This document shows positions 44,972 to 53,113 of a stretch of DNA of 64,000 nucleotides, one piece after another. The stretch is from positions 1 through 64,000 of the forward strand of contig NZ_QHGY01000006.1 in the NCBI RefSeq assembly GCF_003254665.1. The letters are read 5' to 3'. Within the stretch, counting starts at the first letter, position 1, and each line of letters begins with the position of its first letter. This DNA is from Billgrantia lactosivorans. GTDB lineage: Bacteria; Pseudomonadota; Gammaproteobacteria; Pseudomonadales; Halomonadaceae. The notes below the pieces were generated by a model, which was given only the letters and a program-made list of their open reading frames with translations, was not told the DNA's origin and searched no databases. The position numbers were made by a program, and so were the translations under genes.

Positions 44972-46009
44972 TCAGACCGCCGGACGGGATTCGATATGCA
45001 GGAAGAAGGGATCGACGCGGTCGCTTCCCGGCTCCTCGGCACGCTTGCGCATCTCCGACGGCGGCATGCCGAAGGCGCTGCGAAAGTGGCGCGAGAAGTG
45101 GGCCGTATCGGCGAAGCCGCAGCGCTCGCCGATCTCGGTGACGCTCTTGCCGGTGTAGTGCAGCAGCCACAGCCCGTAGCGCAGGCGCAGGTCGCGGGCG
45201 AACTTCTGCGGCCCGACGCCCAGGGTCTCGCGGAAGCGGCGCTCCAGGTTGCGCCGCGAGGTGCCGACCCGCTCGGCCAGCGTCTCCATCGAGATCGGCT
45301 CGCCCAGGTGCTGCTCGAGCACGGCGATGGAACGACGCACCAGGCGATCCTCGATCTTGCCGAACACCACCGGCTGCGGCTGCGGATGCGCACCGATGCG
45401 GGCTTCGTCGAGCAGCATGATGCGCAGGCTCTTCATGGCCCAGGCCTTGCCCAGGTGCCGCTCGACCAGATAGGCGGCCAGATCCGCCCCCGCCGAACCG
45501 CCCGCACAGGTGAGCCGGTCGCCATCATCGACGAACAGCCGGTCGGCCACCGGCTCGATGGTGGGAAAGCGCTGGATCATGTCGCGGTGGTGGTACCAGC
45601 TGACGCAGCAGCGCCGGCCACCCATCAGGCCGGCCTGGATCAGGGCGAAGACCCCGGTGCACAGCCCGACCAGCGGCACCTGGGCACTCGCCGCCCGACG
45701 CAGGTAGGCCAGTGCCATGGTATCGAGCTGATCGGCGTCGTCGAGGACACCGCCGATCACCACGATGTAGTCGAACTCCTGCGGATCGCGGAAAGGCTCG
45801 CAAGGCGTGATGGAAGCCCCGCAGCTGGAAGTCGCCGGCCCCCCCGTGCTGGTCATGAAGGTCCAGTGGCAGCGCAGCTGGCGGCTGCGGTCGCCCTCGT
45901 CGGCGGCCAGGCGCAGGCAGTCGACGAAGGCGGCGAACGGCAGCAGGGTGAAGCGGTGCAGCAGGACGAAGCCGACCGAGAGGGGCTCGCCCCTGAGAGG
46001 AAGATTCAT
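44972..46009 (-). CDS. GATase1-like AraC family regulator (GbdR/SouR type)
   Basis: A 345-residue protein: an N-terminal DJ-1/PfpI-like domain (FTLLPFAAFVDCLRLAADEG, VVIGGVLDD, GLCTGVFALIQAGLM) and a C-terminal AraC double helix-turn-helix (MVERVGTSRRNLERRF-type, seen as LAERVGTSRRNLERRFRETL). This architecture is shared by GbdR, SouR and CdhR, activators that sense glycine betaine/dimethylglycine, sarcosine or carnitine. Directly upstream of glyA-soxBDAG, it is the probable activator of that operon; SouR (sarcosine) is an attractive match but not proven. Confidence 0.85.
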   Translation of the reverse strand: MNLPLRGEPLSVGFVLLHRFTLLPFAAFVDCLRLAADEGDRSRQLRCHWTFMTSTGGPATSSCGASITPCEPFRDPQEFDYIVVIGGVLDDADQLDTMALAYLRRAASAQVPLVGLCTGVFALIQAGLMGGRRCCVSWYHHRDMIQRFPTIEPVADRLFVDDGDRLTCAGGSAGADLAAYLVERHLGKAWAMKSLRIMLLDEARIGAHPQPQPVVFGKIEDRLVRRSIAVLEQHLGEPISMETLAERVGTSRRNLERRFRETLGVGPQKFARDLRLRYGLWLLHYTGKSVTEIGERCGFADTAHFSRHFRSAFGMPPSEMRKRAEEPGSDRVDPFFLHIESRPAV

Positions 46010-46214
46010 GGCGGCTCCTGCGTCACGAAGGGTACTACCGGGCGAACGAGGCCCATCGCCTCGACTCTATCGCATTCTGCGAGCCTGGCAAGCGGCTGTG
46101 TGACACTCTGGAAGCCATTACAAGATAGACTCAGGCAAAGGGCGATGTGCTGCCTGCGTCCTCCGGCAGGTCGAAGCCACCTGAGGCGGCACCCGACACG
46201 ACAACGGCAAGACA

Positions 46215-47078
46215 ATGACCAACATACCCACCGACCTTCTGCGCACCTTCGTCACCATCAAGGACCTCGGCGGCTTCACCAGCGCCGGCGAGCTGCTGGG
46301 CCGCTCGCAGCCGGCGATCAGCCTTCAGGTCAAGAAGCTCGAGGAGCTGCTCAACACCAAGATCTTCCTGCGCGGCTCCAGCCTGGAACTGACCGAGGAT
46401 GGCGAATACCTCTACGAGGCCGCACGCCAGATGCTGGAGATCAACGATCAGATCATCGCCAAGGTTCGGGGCGACAACGTTTCCGGCAAGGTCAGGCTCG
46501 GTATTCCCAACGATTTCGAGCTGGCGTTTCTGCCCAAGGCCCTGAGGAATCTGTCTCGCGTCTACCCCAACATCGTCGTCGAGGTCGATTGCGAGATCAG
46601 CAAGGTGATTCTGCAGCGTTACCAGAAGGGCCACTACGACATCGCCCTGGCCATGGAGCATGCCAAGGAGGACGAGGACAGGGACGCCCGCGATTATCGA
46701 CTGGAGGGGCTGGAGTGGGTCTACAAGGATAGCCGACTGATCAACGGCCATGACGACCCCATTCCGCTGATCGCCTACCCCCAAGGCTGTGTCTATCGCT
46801 CCCTGATGGAAGACGCCCTGGAGTCGCAGCAGCATCCCTTCCGCTTCATGTACACGAGCACCAGCCTGCTCGGCATCTTCTCGGCGGTGGAAGAGGGGCT
46901 GGGCATCACGGCGATGGCCAGGTCGGTGATACCCGAACACTTGAAGCACGCCGCCAGCTCAAGCACTCTGCCCGAGCTCGGCAGGGTGTGTATCGGCCTC
47001 TACTACAAACAGCGGGAACTCAATGTGGCCTCCCGCCACGTGCTCGATTTCCTGCGTTCCGGGCTCGCCAACCTGTAG
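46215..47078 (+). CDS. LysR family transcriptional regulator
   Basis: A 287-residue protein with the LysR winged helix (LLRTFVTIKDLGGFTSAGEL, then LGRSQPAISLQVKKLEELL) and a ligand-binding domain. It is divergent from the GATase-AraC gene and convergent with creatininase, 42 bases away. It sits between the sarcosine and creatinine gene sets, so control of creatinine genes is plausible, though LysR targets usually lie divergent. The ribosome site is weak. Confidence 0.82.
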   Translation: MTNIPTDLLRTFVTIKDLGGFTSAGELLGRSQPAISLQVKKLEELLNTKIFLRGSSLELTEDGEYLYEAARQMLEINDQIIAKVRGDNVSGKVRLGIPNDFELAFLPKALRNLSRVYPNIVVEVDCEISKVILQRYQKGHYDIALAMEHAKEDEDRDARDYRLEGLEWVYKDSRLINGHDDPIPLIAYPQGCVYRSLMEDALESQQHPFRFMYTSTSLLGIFSAVEEGLGITAMARSVIPEHLKHAASSSTLPELGRVCIGLYYKQRELNVASRHVLDFLRSGLANL

Positions 47079-47120
47079 CTGGCGCATTGGCAACCGCAGC
47101 GGTTGCCAACGCCTCCTGCT

Positions 47121-47879
47121 TCAGCCGAAGGTCCGGCAGATCCCGGCAATACACTCGTCGAGTATCCACTTCCCCTTCTCCGCCGTTGCCTTGGCCGGCG
47201 ACGAAAGGGTACCCGAGCTCGGCACCCAGGCTGGATCCGGCGGAAAGACGTCGTAGGGCGGGAACTCGGCCGGCGGGATGTCGACCGCCTTCGACATGTC
47301 CACCAGCTCGGGATGTATCTTCAGCATGATCGAGGTCTCCAGCACGCCGCCGTGCTCGACCGCCCAGCCCGAGAAGCCTTCGGGGAAGACCTTCTCGATG
47401 GTGGTTGCGCTGATGAAATCCCAGTAGGAGAGCAGCACCACCTTGATTTCGATGCCGGATAGCCGGGCATGCTCGACCGCCCGATCGGCCGCCTCGACCA
47501 GGAACATCGAGTTTTCGAAGTGGCCGTTGACCACGATGAATTCCCGGTTGCCGTGCGCCACGTAGGCGAGGATCACGTCATAGGCGTACTCCTCCAGGGA
47601 GCGACCGCTGACGCAGGTGGTGCCCGGAAAGAAATTGCCGCCCCCCGACTTCACCTGCGACTTGTAGCCGTAGGCAATCGGCGGCGCGACCAGCATGTTG
47701 CCGCTGCGCTCTGCCACGCGGCAGGCGATGTGCTCCGGTATCAGCACGTCCGGGTTCAATGACATGTGCGGCCCATGCTGCTCGATGGCCCCCACCGGCA
47801 GCAGAATCGTGCATTCGCCGTCCTTGACCCTGTCGCGGTAGGACATCCAGTCCATCTCCGCCAGCTTGACGCTGTTCAT
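47121..47879 (-). CDS. Creatininase (creatinine amidohydrolase)
   Basis: A 252-residue creatininase-fold enzyme that closely follows Pseudomonas creatininase. Metal ligands are visible as Glu33 and His35 in GAIEQHGPHM, Asp44 in LNPDVLIPE, and His120/Glu122 in NGHFENSMF. KSGGGNFFPGTT and EHGGVLETSIML are further family segments. It opens the creatinine ring to creatine. The start overlaps the BCCT gene stop by one base (TGATG). With creatinase and sarcosine oxidase nearby the role is clear; other creatininase-family amidases are less likely. Confidence 0.9.
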   Translation of the reverse strand: MNSVKLAEMDWMSYRDRVKDGECTILLPVGAIEQHGPHMSLNPDVLIPEHIACRVAERSGNMLVAPPIAYGYKSQVKSGGGNFFPGTTCVSGRSLEEYAYDVILAYVAHGNREFIVVNGHFENSMFLVEAADRAVEHARLSGIEIKVVLLSYWDFISATTIEKVFPEGFSGWAVEHGGVLETSIMLKIHPELVDMSKAVDIPPAEFPPYDVFPPDPAWVPSSGTLSSPAKATAEKGKWILDECIAGICRTFG

Positions 47880-49474
47880 CAGCTTTTCACCTCCGAAACG
47901 GGCTTTAGTGAGCGCTTCTCGCAAAACAGGCTGTCCTGCTGGACGGCACGCAGTATCGAGATCCCCATCAGCACCATGATCAGCGAGAACGGAAGTGCCG
48001 AGAGGATGGCGGCCGTCTGCAGTGTCGACAGCGCCCAGGTCCCTCCCACCAGCAAGAGCACGGCCGCGATGGCCCCCTCCATCAGCCCCCAGAAAACGCG
48101 ATGCCGGGAGAGCGGATGCGGATTGCCCTCGCTGAGGATGGTGGTGATGACCAGGGTGCCCGAATCGGAGGAGGTGATGAAATAGGTGGCGACCAGCACC
48201 GTGCCGAAGAAGCCGGCAAGCACACCGATGACGCCCAGGTCCATGGCGCTGAAGGTGGCATACAGCGCCAGCGAGACGTCCTTGGACACGGCCTCGGAGA
48301 TGCCGCCGCTGCCGAACAGCTCCTCGTACAGCGCGGTGCCGCCATAGGCGGACAGCCAGACGAAGGAGAGCAGGGAGGAGACGCCCACCACGCCAAGTAT
48401 GAATTCGCGGATGGTCCGCCCGCGGGAGACGCGAGCGACGAAGACCCCCACGAACGGTGCCCACGACATCCACCAGCCCCAGTAGAAGACCGTCCACCAT
48501 CCCTGCCAGGAATCCTGCCAGGAGTCCGCCCCGTTGGCCGCCGTTACGTTGCTGCCGGTGTAGAAGCTCAAGGGAATGACCGATCTCAGGTAATCTCCGG
48601 TGGAATCGAGGAAACCACCGATGATGTAGCGGGTCGGTCCGAAGATGAAGAAGAACGCCAGCAGCAGGAAGGTCAGCCACATGTTGGCCTGGGAGAGATA
48701 CTTGATACCGCGCTTCAGGCCGGTCAGCACCGAGATCAGCGCCAGCACGGTAATGACCGCGATCAGCGTGACTTGCACCAGGCGGTTGACAGGCACATCC
48801 CACAGATAATTAAGACCGGAATTGATTTGCTGAACACCAAGCCCCAGGGAGGTTGCAATACCAAAGAGAGTGGCAAAGACGGCAATGATATCGATGAGGT
48901 TACCAATCCACCCATTGACCTTCTCCCCGAGAATGGGATAGAGCGTGTAGCGAATGCTCAGGGGCTTTCCATAGCGATAAGCCATCAGCGCGAGGCTCAG
49001 GGCCACGATGCAGTAGATGGCCCAGGCGTTCAGCCCCCAGTGGAAATAGGCCAGCCGCATGGCCACGTCCGCCGCCTCCCCGTTTCCCACTGCCTCGGAG
49101 AAGGGTGTCCCCTGGGAGAGATGCATGATCGGCTCGGCGATCGACCAGAAGATGATGCCGATCCCCTGTCCGGCGGCGTAGAGCATGGCAAACCAGGTGA
49201 AGTAGCCGAACTCCGGCTTGTCATGCTCCGCGCCCAGTTTCAGGCTGCCGTACTTGCTGAACGCCAGTGCGAGGAGAAAGACAAGGAAGCTCGCGGCCAG
49301 CCCGACATACCACGAGTTGAAGTAGAACGTGACGTAGGTGCGCCCCCTGTCGATCAGCTCGGTCGTCGTCTGGGGGAAGAGTATGGCGAATGCGATGAAG
49401 GTGACCATCAAGACAATGGACACCATGGTTACCAGCGGGTTGACCCCCCGGAAGGGGCCGGAGTGCAGGACCAT
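47879..49474 (-). CDS. BCCT family carrier, candidate creatine/creatinine importer
   Basis: A 531-residue betaine/carnitine/choline transporter with twelve hydrophobic segments and the BCCT signature in WWTVFYWGWWMSWAPFVGVF. Ligand-box tryptophans are present in this segment. The ATG at 49474 has an AGGAG site; the open frame further upstream is an artefact. Its place between creatinase and creatininase, with one-base coupling to creatininase, implies import of creatinine or creatine, which resemble betaine-type ligands in carrying an N-methyl cationic group. Substrate is inferred from position only. Confidence 0.85.
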   Translation of the reverse strand: MVLHSGPFRGVNPLVTMVSIVLMVTFIAFAILFPQTTTELIDRGRTYVTFYFNSWYVGLAASFLVFLLALAFSKYGSLKLGAEHDKPEFGYFTWFAMLYAAGQGIGIIFWSIAEPIMHLSQGTPFSEAVGNGEAADVAMRLAYFHWGLNAWAIYCIVALSLALMAYRYGKPLSIRYTLYPILGEKVNGWIGNLIDIIAVFATLFGIATSLGLGVQQINSGLNYLWDVPVNRLVQVTLIAVITVLALISVLTGLKRGIKYLSQANMWLTFLLLAFFFIFGPTRYIIGGFLDSTGDYLRSVIPLSFYTGSNVTAANGADSWQDSWQGWWTVFYWGWWMSWAPFVGVFVARVSRGRTIREFILGVVGVSSLLSFVWLSAYGGTALYEELFGSGGISEAVSKDVSLALYATFSAMDLGVIGVLAGFFGTVLVATYFITSSDSGTLVITTILSEGNPHPLSRHRVFWGLMEGAIAAVLLLVGGTWALSTLQTAAILSALPFSLIMVLMGISILRAVQQDSLFCEKRSLKPVSEVKS

Positions 49475-49511
49475 GATCGGACTCCTGTAACGTTGTTCTT
49501 GTAGGCAGAAG

Positions 49512-49528
49512 GGGGGCTTGTCGCCCCC
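49512..49528 (-). terminator. Intercistronic hairpin between creatinase and BCCT genes
   Basis: Arms GGGGGC and GCCCCC with a five-base loop in the 62-base gap, without a clear T-run on the minus strand. It may reduce carrier expression relative to creatinase. Confidence 0.4.
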
Positions 49529-49536
49529 TCGAGTGC

Positions 49537-50745
49537 TCACTTGACGATGTTGTGCTCCGGCCCGTACGGGAAGCCGGTGATGTTCTCGGCGTCGTGCTCG
49601 TTCACCACCAGGATGTCGTGTTCGCGGTAGCCGCCCGCCCCGGGGCGCCCTTCCGGCACCATGATCATCGGCTCCATGGAAACCACCATGTTGGGCTCGA
49701 GCACCGTCTCGATGTCCTCGCGCAGCTCGAGGCCCGCCTCGCGGCCGTAGTAGTGGCTCAGGGTGCCGAAGGAGTGGCCGTAGCCGAAGGTGCGGTACTG
49801 CAGCAGGTCGTGCTTGGCGAAGATCTCGTTGAGCTCGTGGGCGATGTCGCAGCAGCGCACGCCGGGCTTGATCAGCTCCTGACCGCGACGATGCACCTCG
49901 CAATTGACCTCCCACAGGCGCAGGTGCTCGTCCGAGGCGTGCTCGCAGAACAGGGTGCGCTCCAGCGCGGTGTAGTAGCCCGAGATCATCGGGAAGGTGT
50001 TCAGGCTCAGGATGTCGCCGGGCTGCACGCGGCGGCTGGTCACCGGGTTGTGGGCGCCGTCGGTGTTGATGCCCGACTGGAACCAGACCCAGGTGTCCAT
50101 CAGCTCGCTGTTCGGGTAGGTCTTGGCGATTTCGCGCACCATGGCGGCCTGGCCCGCCAGCGCCACCTCATACTCCGGTACGCCGGCCGCGATGGCATCG
50201 CGCACGGCCACGCCGCCCACGTCGGCGATGCGCGCGCCCTGGCGGATCAGGGCGATCTCCTCGGCCGACTTGATCATGCGCATCTTCATGGTCGGCACGC
50301 CGATGTCGGTGAGCTCCACCTCGCCCAGGGCAGAGAGCAGCTTCTCCCGGTTGTGCAGCGTGAGGTGGTCGAACTCGACGCCAACGCGCTGCTTGCCCTC
50401 GCACAGCTGCTTGACGGCCTTGAAGAAGTTGTCCTTCTGCCAGTCGGTGTAGACGATGTTGTCGCCCAGGCGGTTGCGCCGATAGGGCTGGCCGCCGTCG
50501 ATGTTGGCGGTGACCGTGGTAAACCGATCCTGTGTCACGACCAGCCCGTAATCGCGCCCGAACTTGCAGTAAACGAAATCGCTGAAGTAGTTGATGTTGT
50601 GATAGGACGTCAGGACCACGGCATCGACATTGTTTTCTGCCATGTATTCCCTTAGCCGGGCAAGACGCCCCTGCATCTCGGCATCCGAGAAGGTCGGCAC
50701 GACCTTGTCACCGTTGGGGATTTCGATCAGCGATGGAAGCTTCAT
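49537..50745 (-). CDS. Creatinase (creatine amidinohydrolase)
   Basis: A 402-residue pita-bread-fold enzyme that splits creatine into sarcosine and urea. The N-terminal domain contains TSYHNINYFSDFVYCKFGR and ANIDGGQPYRRN. The catalytic His232 lies in SGINTDGAHNPVT at the same position as in the Pseudomonas enzyme. The C-terminal HSFGTLSHYYGREAGLELRED and EPMIMVPEGRPGAGGYREHD are also typical. AAGGAG precedes the ATG. It supplies sarcosine for the adjacent sarcosine oxidase. No urease or urea gene is in the window. Confidence 0.93.
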   Translation of the reverse strand: MKLPSLIEIPNGDKVVPTFSDAEMQGRLARLREYMAENNVDAVVLTSYHNINYFSDFVYCKFGRDYGLVVTQDRFTTVTANIDGGQPYRRNRLGDNIVYTDWQKDNFFKAVKQLCEGKQRVGVEFDHLTLHNREKLLSALGEVELTDIGVPTMKMRMIKSAEEIALIRQGARIADVGGVAVRDAIAAGVPEYEVALAGQAAMVREIAKTYPNSELMDTWVWFQSGINTDGAHNPVTSRRVQPGDILSLNTFPMISGYYTALERTLFCEHASDEHLRLWEVNCEVHRRGQELIKPGVRCCDIAHELNEIFAKHDLLQYRTFGYGHSFGTLSHYYGREAGLELREDIETVLEPNMVVSMEPMIMVPEGRPGAGGYREHDILVVNEHDAENITGFPYGPEHNIVK

Positions 50746-50766
50746 GTTGTTGTCTCCTTCGTCTCT

Positions 50767-51078
50767 TCACGCGACACATGTCGCAGGTTGGGAACCGACC
50801 CTTACTGTCACGCCAGGCTCATTGGCAGCATCAAGCTCGCTGAACTGCATGATGGAAAGCCGGTATCTGGTTTCCAGAATCTTCACCAGACTCATGATGT
50901 GATTGAACTCTTCGTCTTCCGCCAGGAAGTCGATGCCGAACATGTCGATGCCGAGGCAGGCCACTTGGTAGGTTTTTTCCACGCGCAGGAAGGCGGTGAC
51001 ATTGCGCCTCAGTTCACCGGCGTCCTGTAACACCTTCGAGTCGGAAGCCACTCTCAGCACCAATCGCCAAAGTTTCAT
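50767..51078 (-). CDS. Unknown 103-residue protein at the head of the creatinine operon
   Basis: A small protein that I do not recognise. It starts MKLWRLVLRVASDS, has an acidic middle (DFLAEDEEFNHIMSLVKI) and no signal peptide, membrane segment or cysteine cluster. A GGAGA site precedes the ATG, and the stop is 21 bases before creatinase, so it is the first gene of the creatinase-BCCT-creatininase operon. The alternating strand and helix pattern could suit a small ligand-binding or chaperone-like domain, but this is a guess. Confidence 0.6.
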   Translation of the reverse strand: MKLWRLVLRVASDSKVLQDAGELRRNVTAFLRVEKTYQVACLGIDMFGIDFLAEDEEFNHIMSLVKILETRYRLSIMQFSELDAANEPGVTVRVGSQPATCVA

Positions 51079-51450
51079 TTCGCGTTCTCCAGCCGTCTGG
51101 ATGGACTATGGCCAGCGCCGATCGGCAACACCAATGACTAGTGCAAATAGGGGCATTGGCATCGGCAATGCCGCCGCGGAGAGGGCCGCGACAGGCCAGA
51201 GCCAGGCGTGAGTGCAAGCCAGGGGGAAAGACGAGCAGGCGCGACGGCTAACGGTCGCCGCGTCATCGGAGAGGCGAGGGAGAGCGGAGCTGGGGGCAGC
51301 CCCGGTCATGTTCATGAAGCGCACCACCTGCACCTCACCAACGGTGGAGAAGTGGTGGCGGTCCAGCGGTGGCGCCGGCAGGTGAAAGGCGCCCTGCCGG
51401 TAATGCCCGGCAAGACGCCTCGCGGTTACGCCCCGTGCCGTGGCGTCAGC
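51079..51450. other. Non-coding region between the creatinine operon and the nhaC-like gene
   Basis: This 372-base region holds the creatinine operon promoter near its left end and a moaA 3' remnant at 51300-51361. A hairpin with arms TGCCGG and CCGGCA lies at about 51397-51414, just after the nhaC-like gene on the minus strand. No intact gene is seen. Confidence 0.5.
51300..51361 (-). pseudogene. Remnant of a moaA 3' end
   Basis: Bases 51300-51333 are identical over 34 positions to 59983-60016, the 3' end of intact moaA, and the next 31 bases match at about 24. Translation on the minus strand gives [20 protein letters not shown], against [20 protein letters not shown] in MoaA. Homology stops after about 21 codons, and the remnant lacks the MoaA stop codon. 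Confidence 0.85.
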
Positions 51451-53007
51451 CTAGCGGCTCCATGCAGTGGACGACGCCGGGGCCGAGGCCGGGGGCTGAA
51501 CCGAGACGGCGGCATCGGCGGCAGCGCCAAGGTCCTGGCGGGTAGCGATATGCTCTTGCTGTTCCTGCCAGAGGCGTTGCTCGGCCTCGCTGGCCTTGGG
51601 CGAGAACAGGCCGAACTGGGCGTAGAAGATGCCAATCAGCGGCGAGATCCAGCAGGCGAAGGCCAGTGGAATGTAGAGAAGGTTCTCCACGTTACCTTCG
51701 GTGATCCCCAGCCCCAGTACGCTGATGACGAAGGCCCCGCCGGCATTCCACGGCACCAGCGGTGACATCAGCGTGCCCCCTTCCTCGATCGCGCGGGAGA
51801 GGTTCAGCGTCGAATAGCCCAGGCCGCGATAGGTTGGCGCATACATGCGTCCCGGCAGGGCAATGGAGAGGTAGGGGTCGCCGGCGACCAGGTTGGTGGT
51901 CAGGGACGTCAGCATGGCCGACGCCTGCACCCCCCGGAAGCTGCGCACCCTGGCCATGATCGCGCGAATGATCGTCTCCAGGCAGCCGGTCTTCTCCAGT
52001 GCACCGCCGAAGCCCAGGGCGATGAGGATCAGCGAGATGGTCCACATCATCGACTGGATGCCCCCACGGTTGAGCAGGCTGTCCATGGACTCGACGCCGG
52101 TCTCGATGGTGTAGCCGTCGTTGGCGTAGGTGACCACCGCGTGCAGGCCCTCCCCCTGGACCAGCATCGCGGTCACCGCACCCGCCAATACACCGGCGAA
52201 CAGCGAAGGGATGGGCGGCATGCGCTTCACCGCCAGCACGATGACCAGCAGTGCAGGCAGCAACAGCCAGGGAGAAATCGTGAAGTTCTCGTTCAGCGAG
52301 GCGGTGATGGCACTGATTCTCTCGAAGGAGGCCGACTGATCGTCGATCAGCATGAAGCCCGCGATGAGATAGATCGCCAGGGCAATCAGCATCGCCGGGA
52401 TCGTGGTCGGCAACAGGTTCTTGATGTGGGAAAAGACGTCCGTGCCGGTCACGGCCGGGGCCAGGTTGGTCGTGTCGGACAGCGGCGACACCTTGTCGCC
52501 GAAGAAGGCCCCCGAGACCACGGCCCCTGCCGTCCAGTACACCGGGATGCCGAACCCGGCACCGATGCCCATCAGCGCCAGGCCCACCGTACCCACCGTG
52601 CCCCACGAAGTCCCCAGCGACAGCGACACGAGCGAGCACAGCAGCATGGCGGCGGCCAGGAAATAGGCCGGCGACAGCAGGGTCAAGCCGTAGTAGATGA
52701 GGCTCGGCACGGTGCCGCTGGCAATCCATACGCCGATGATCATGCCGACGCAGATGAGTACCGAGACCGAGGGCAGGGAGATATGGATGACGTGGAAGAT
52801 GCCCTCTTCGATGCGCTTCCAGCGAAAGCCGAGCCTGAGCCCCACCAGCGATGTGATGGCCAGGCCGATGACCAGGGGGATGTGCGGCGTGAAGTCGCCG
52901 AAATAGAAGATCTGCACCCCGATGGCGACAAGCGTCAGCACGACGGGTGTCAGGGCGAGGAGAAAGCTTGGCTTGCGGATTGGCTTGGATACGTCCGGGT
53001 CGCTCAT
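51451..53007 (-). CDS. NhaC family Na+/H+ or amino-acid antiporter
   Basis: A 518-residue membrane protein with about twelve hydrophobic segments and the NhaC pattern SLGTSWGTVGTVGLALMGIG, GAFFGDKVSPLSDTTNLAPA and LVAGDPYLSIALPGRMY. NhaC carriers exchange sodium for protons, but relatives exchange amino or organic acids. It is third in a minus-strand series after the AmaB- and AmaA-like genes, so transport of lysine, pipecolate or a related compound is possible; the usual annotation would be antiporter. A moaA remnant lies just downstream. Confidence 0.82.
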   Translation of the reverse strand: MSDPDVSKPIRKPSFLLALTPVVLTLVAIGVQIFYFGDFTPHIPLVIGLAITSLVGLRLGFRWKRIEEGIFHVIHISLPSVSVLICVGMIIGVWIASGTVPSLIYYGLTLLSPAYFLAAAMLLCSLVSLSLGTSWGTVGTVGLALMGIGAGFGIPVYWTAGAVVSGAFFGDKVSPLSDTTNLAPAVTGTDVFSHIKNLLPTTIPAMLIALAIYLIAGFMLIDDQSASFERISAITASLNENFTISPWLLLPALLVIVLAVKRMPPIPSLFAGVLAGAVTAMLVQGEGLHAVVTYANDGYTIETGVESMDSLLNRGGIQSMMWTISLILIALGFGGALEKTGCLETIIRAIMARVRSFRGVQASAMLTSLTTNLVAGDPYLSIALPGRMYAPTYRGLGYSTLNLSRAIEEGGTLMSPLVPWNAGGAFVISVLGLGITEGNVENLLYIPLAFACWISPLIGIFYAQFGLFSPKASEAEQRLWQEQQEHIATRQDLGAAADAAVSVQPPASAPASSTAWSR

Positions 53008-53113
53008 GTTGTTGTCCTCGGCGTGATGTTGGCGTTGTGGTTGTCGGCGTTCGGTCGGTACGGCAGATGCGCCAGCGTCCGGCCGACCGCTGTGCTTGCG
53101 TCGTCGCAGGCCC

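Noticed and set aside
51106..51333. Small coding frame starting [11 protein letters not shown].
   Set aside because: The start falls within the moaA remnant and the rest has no coding signs; it is better explained as a fragment.
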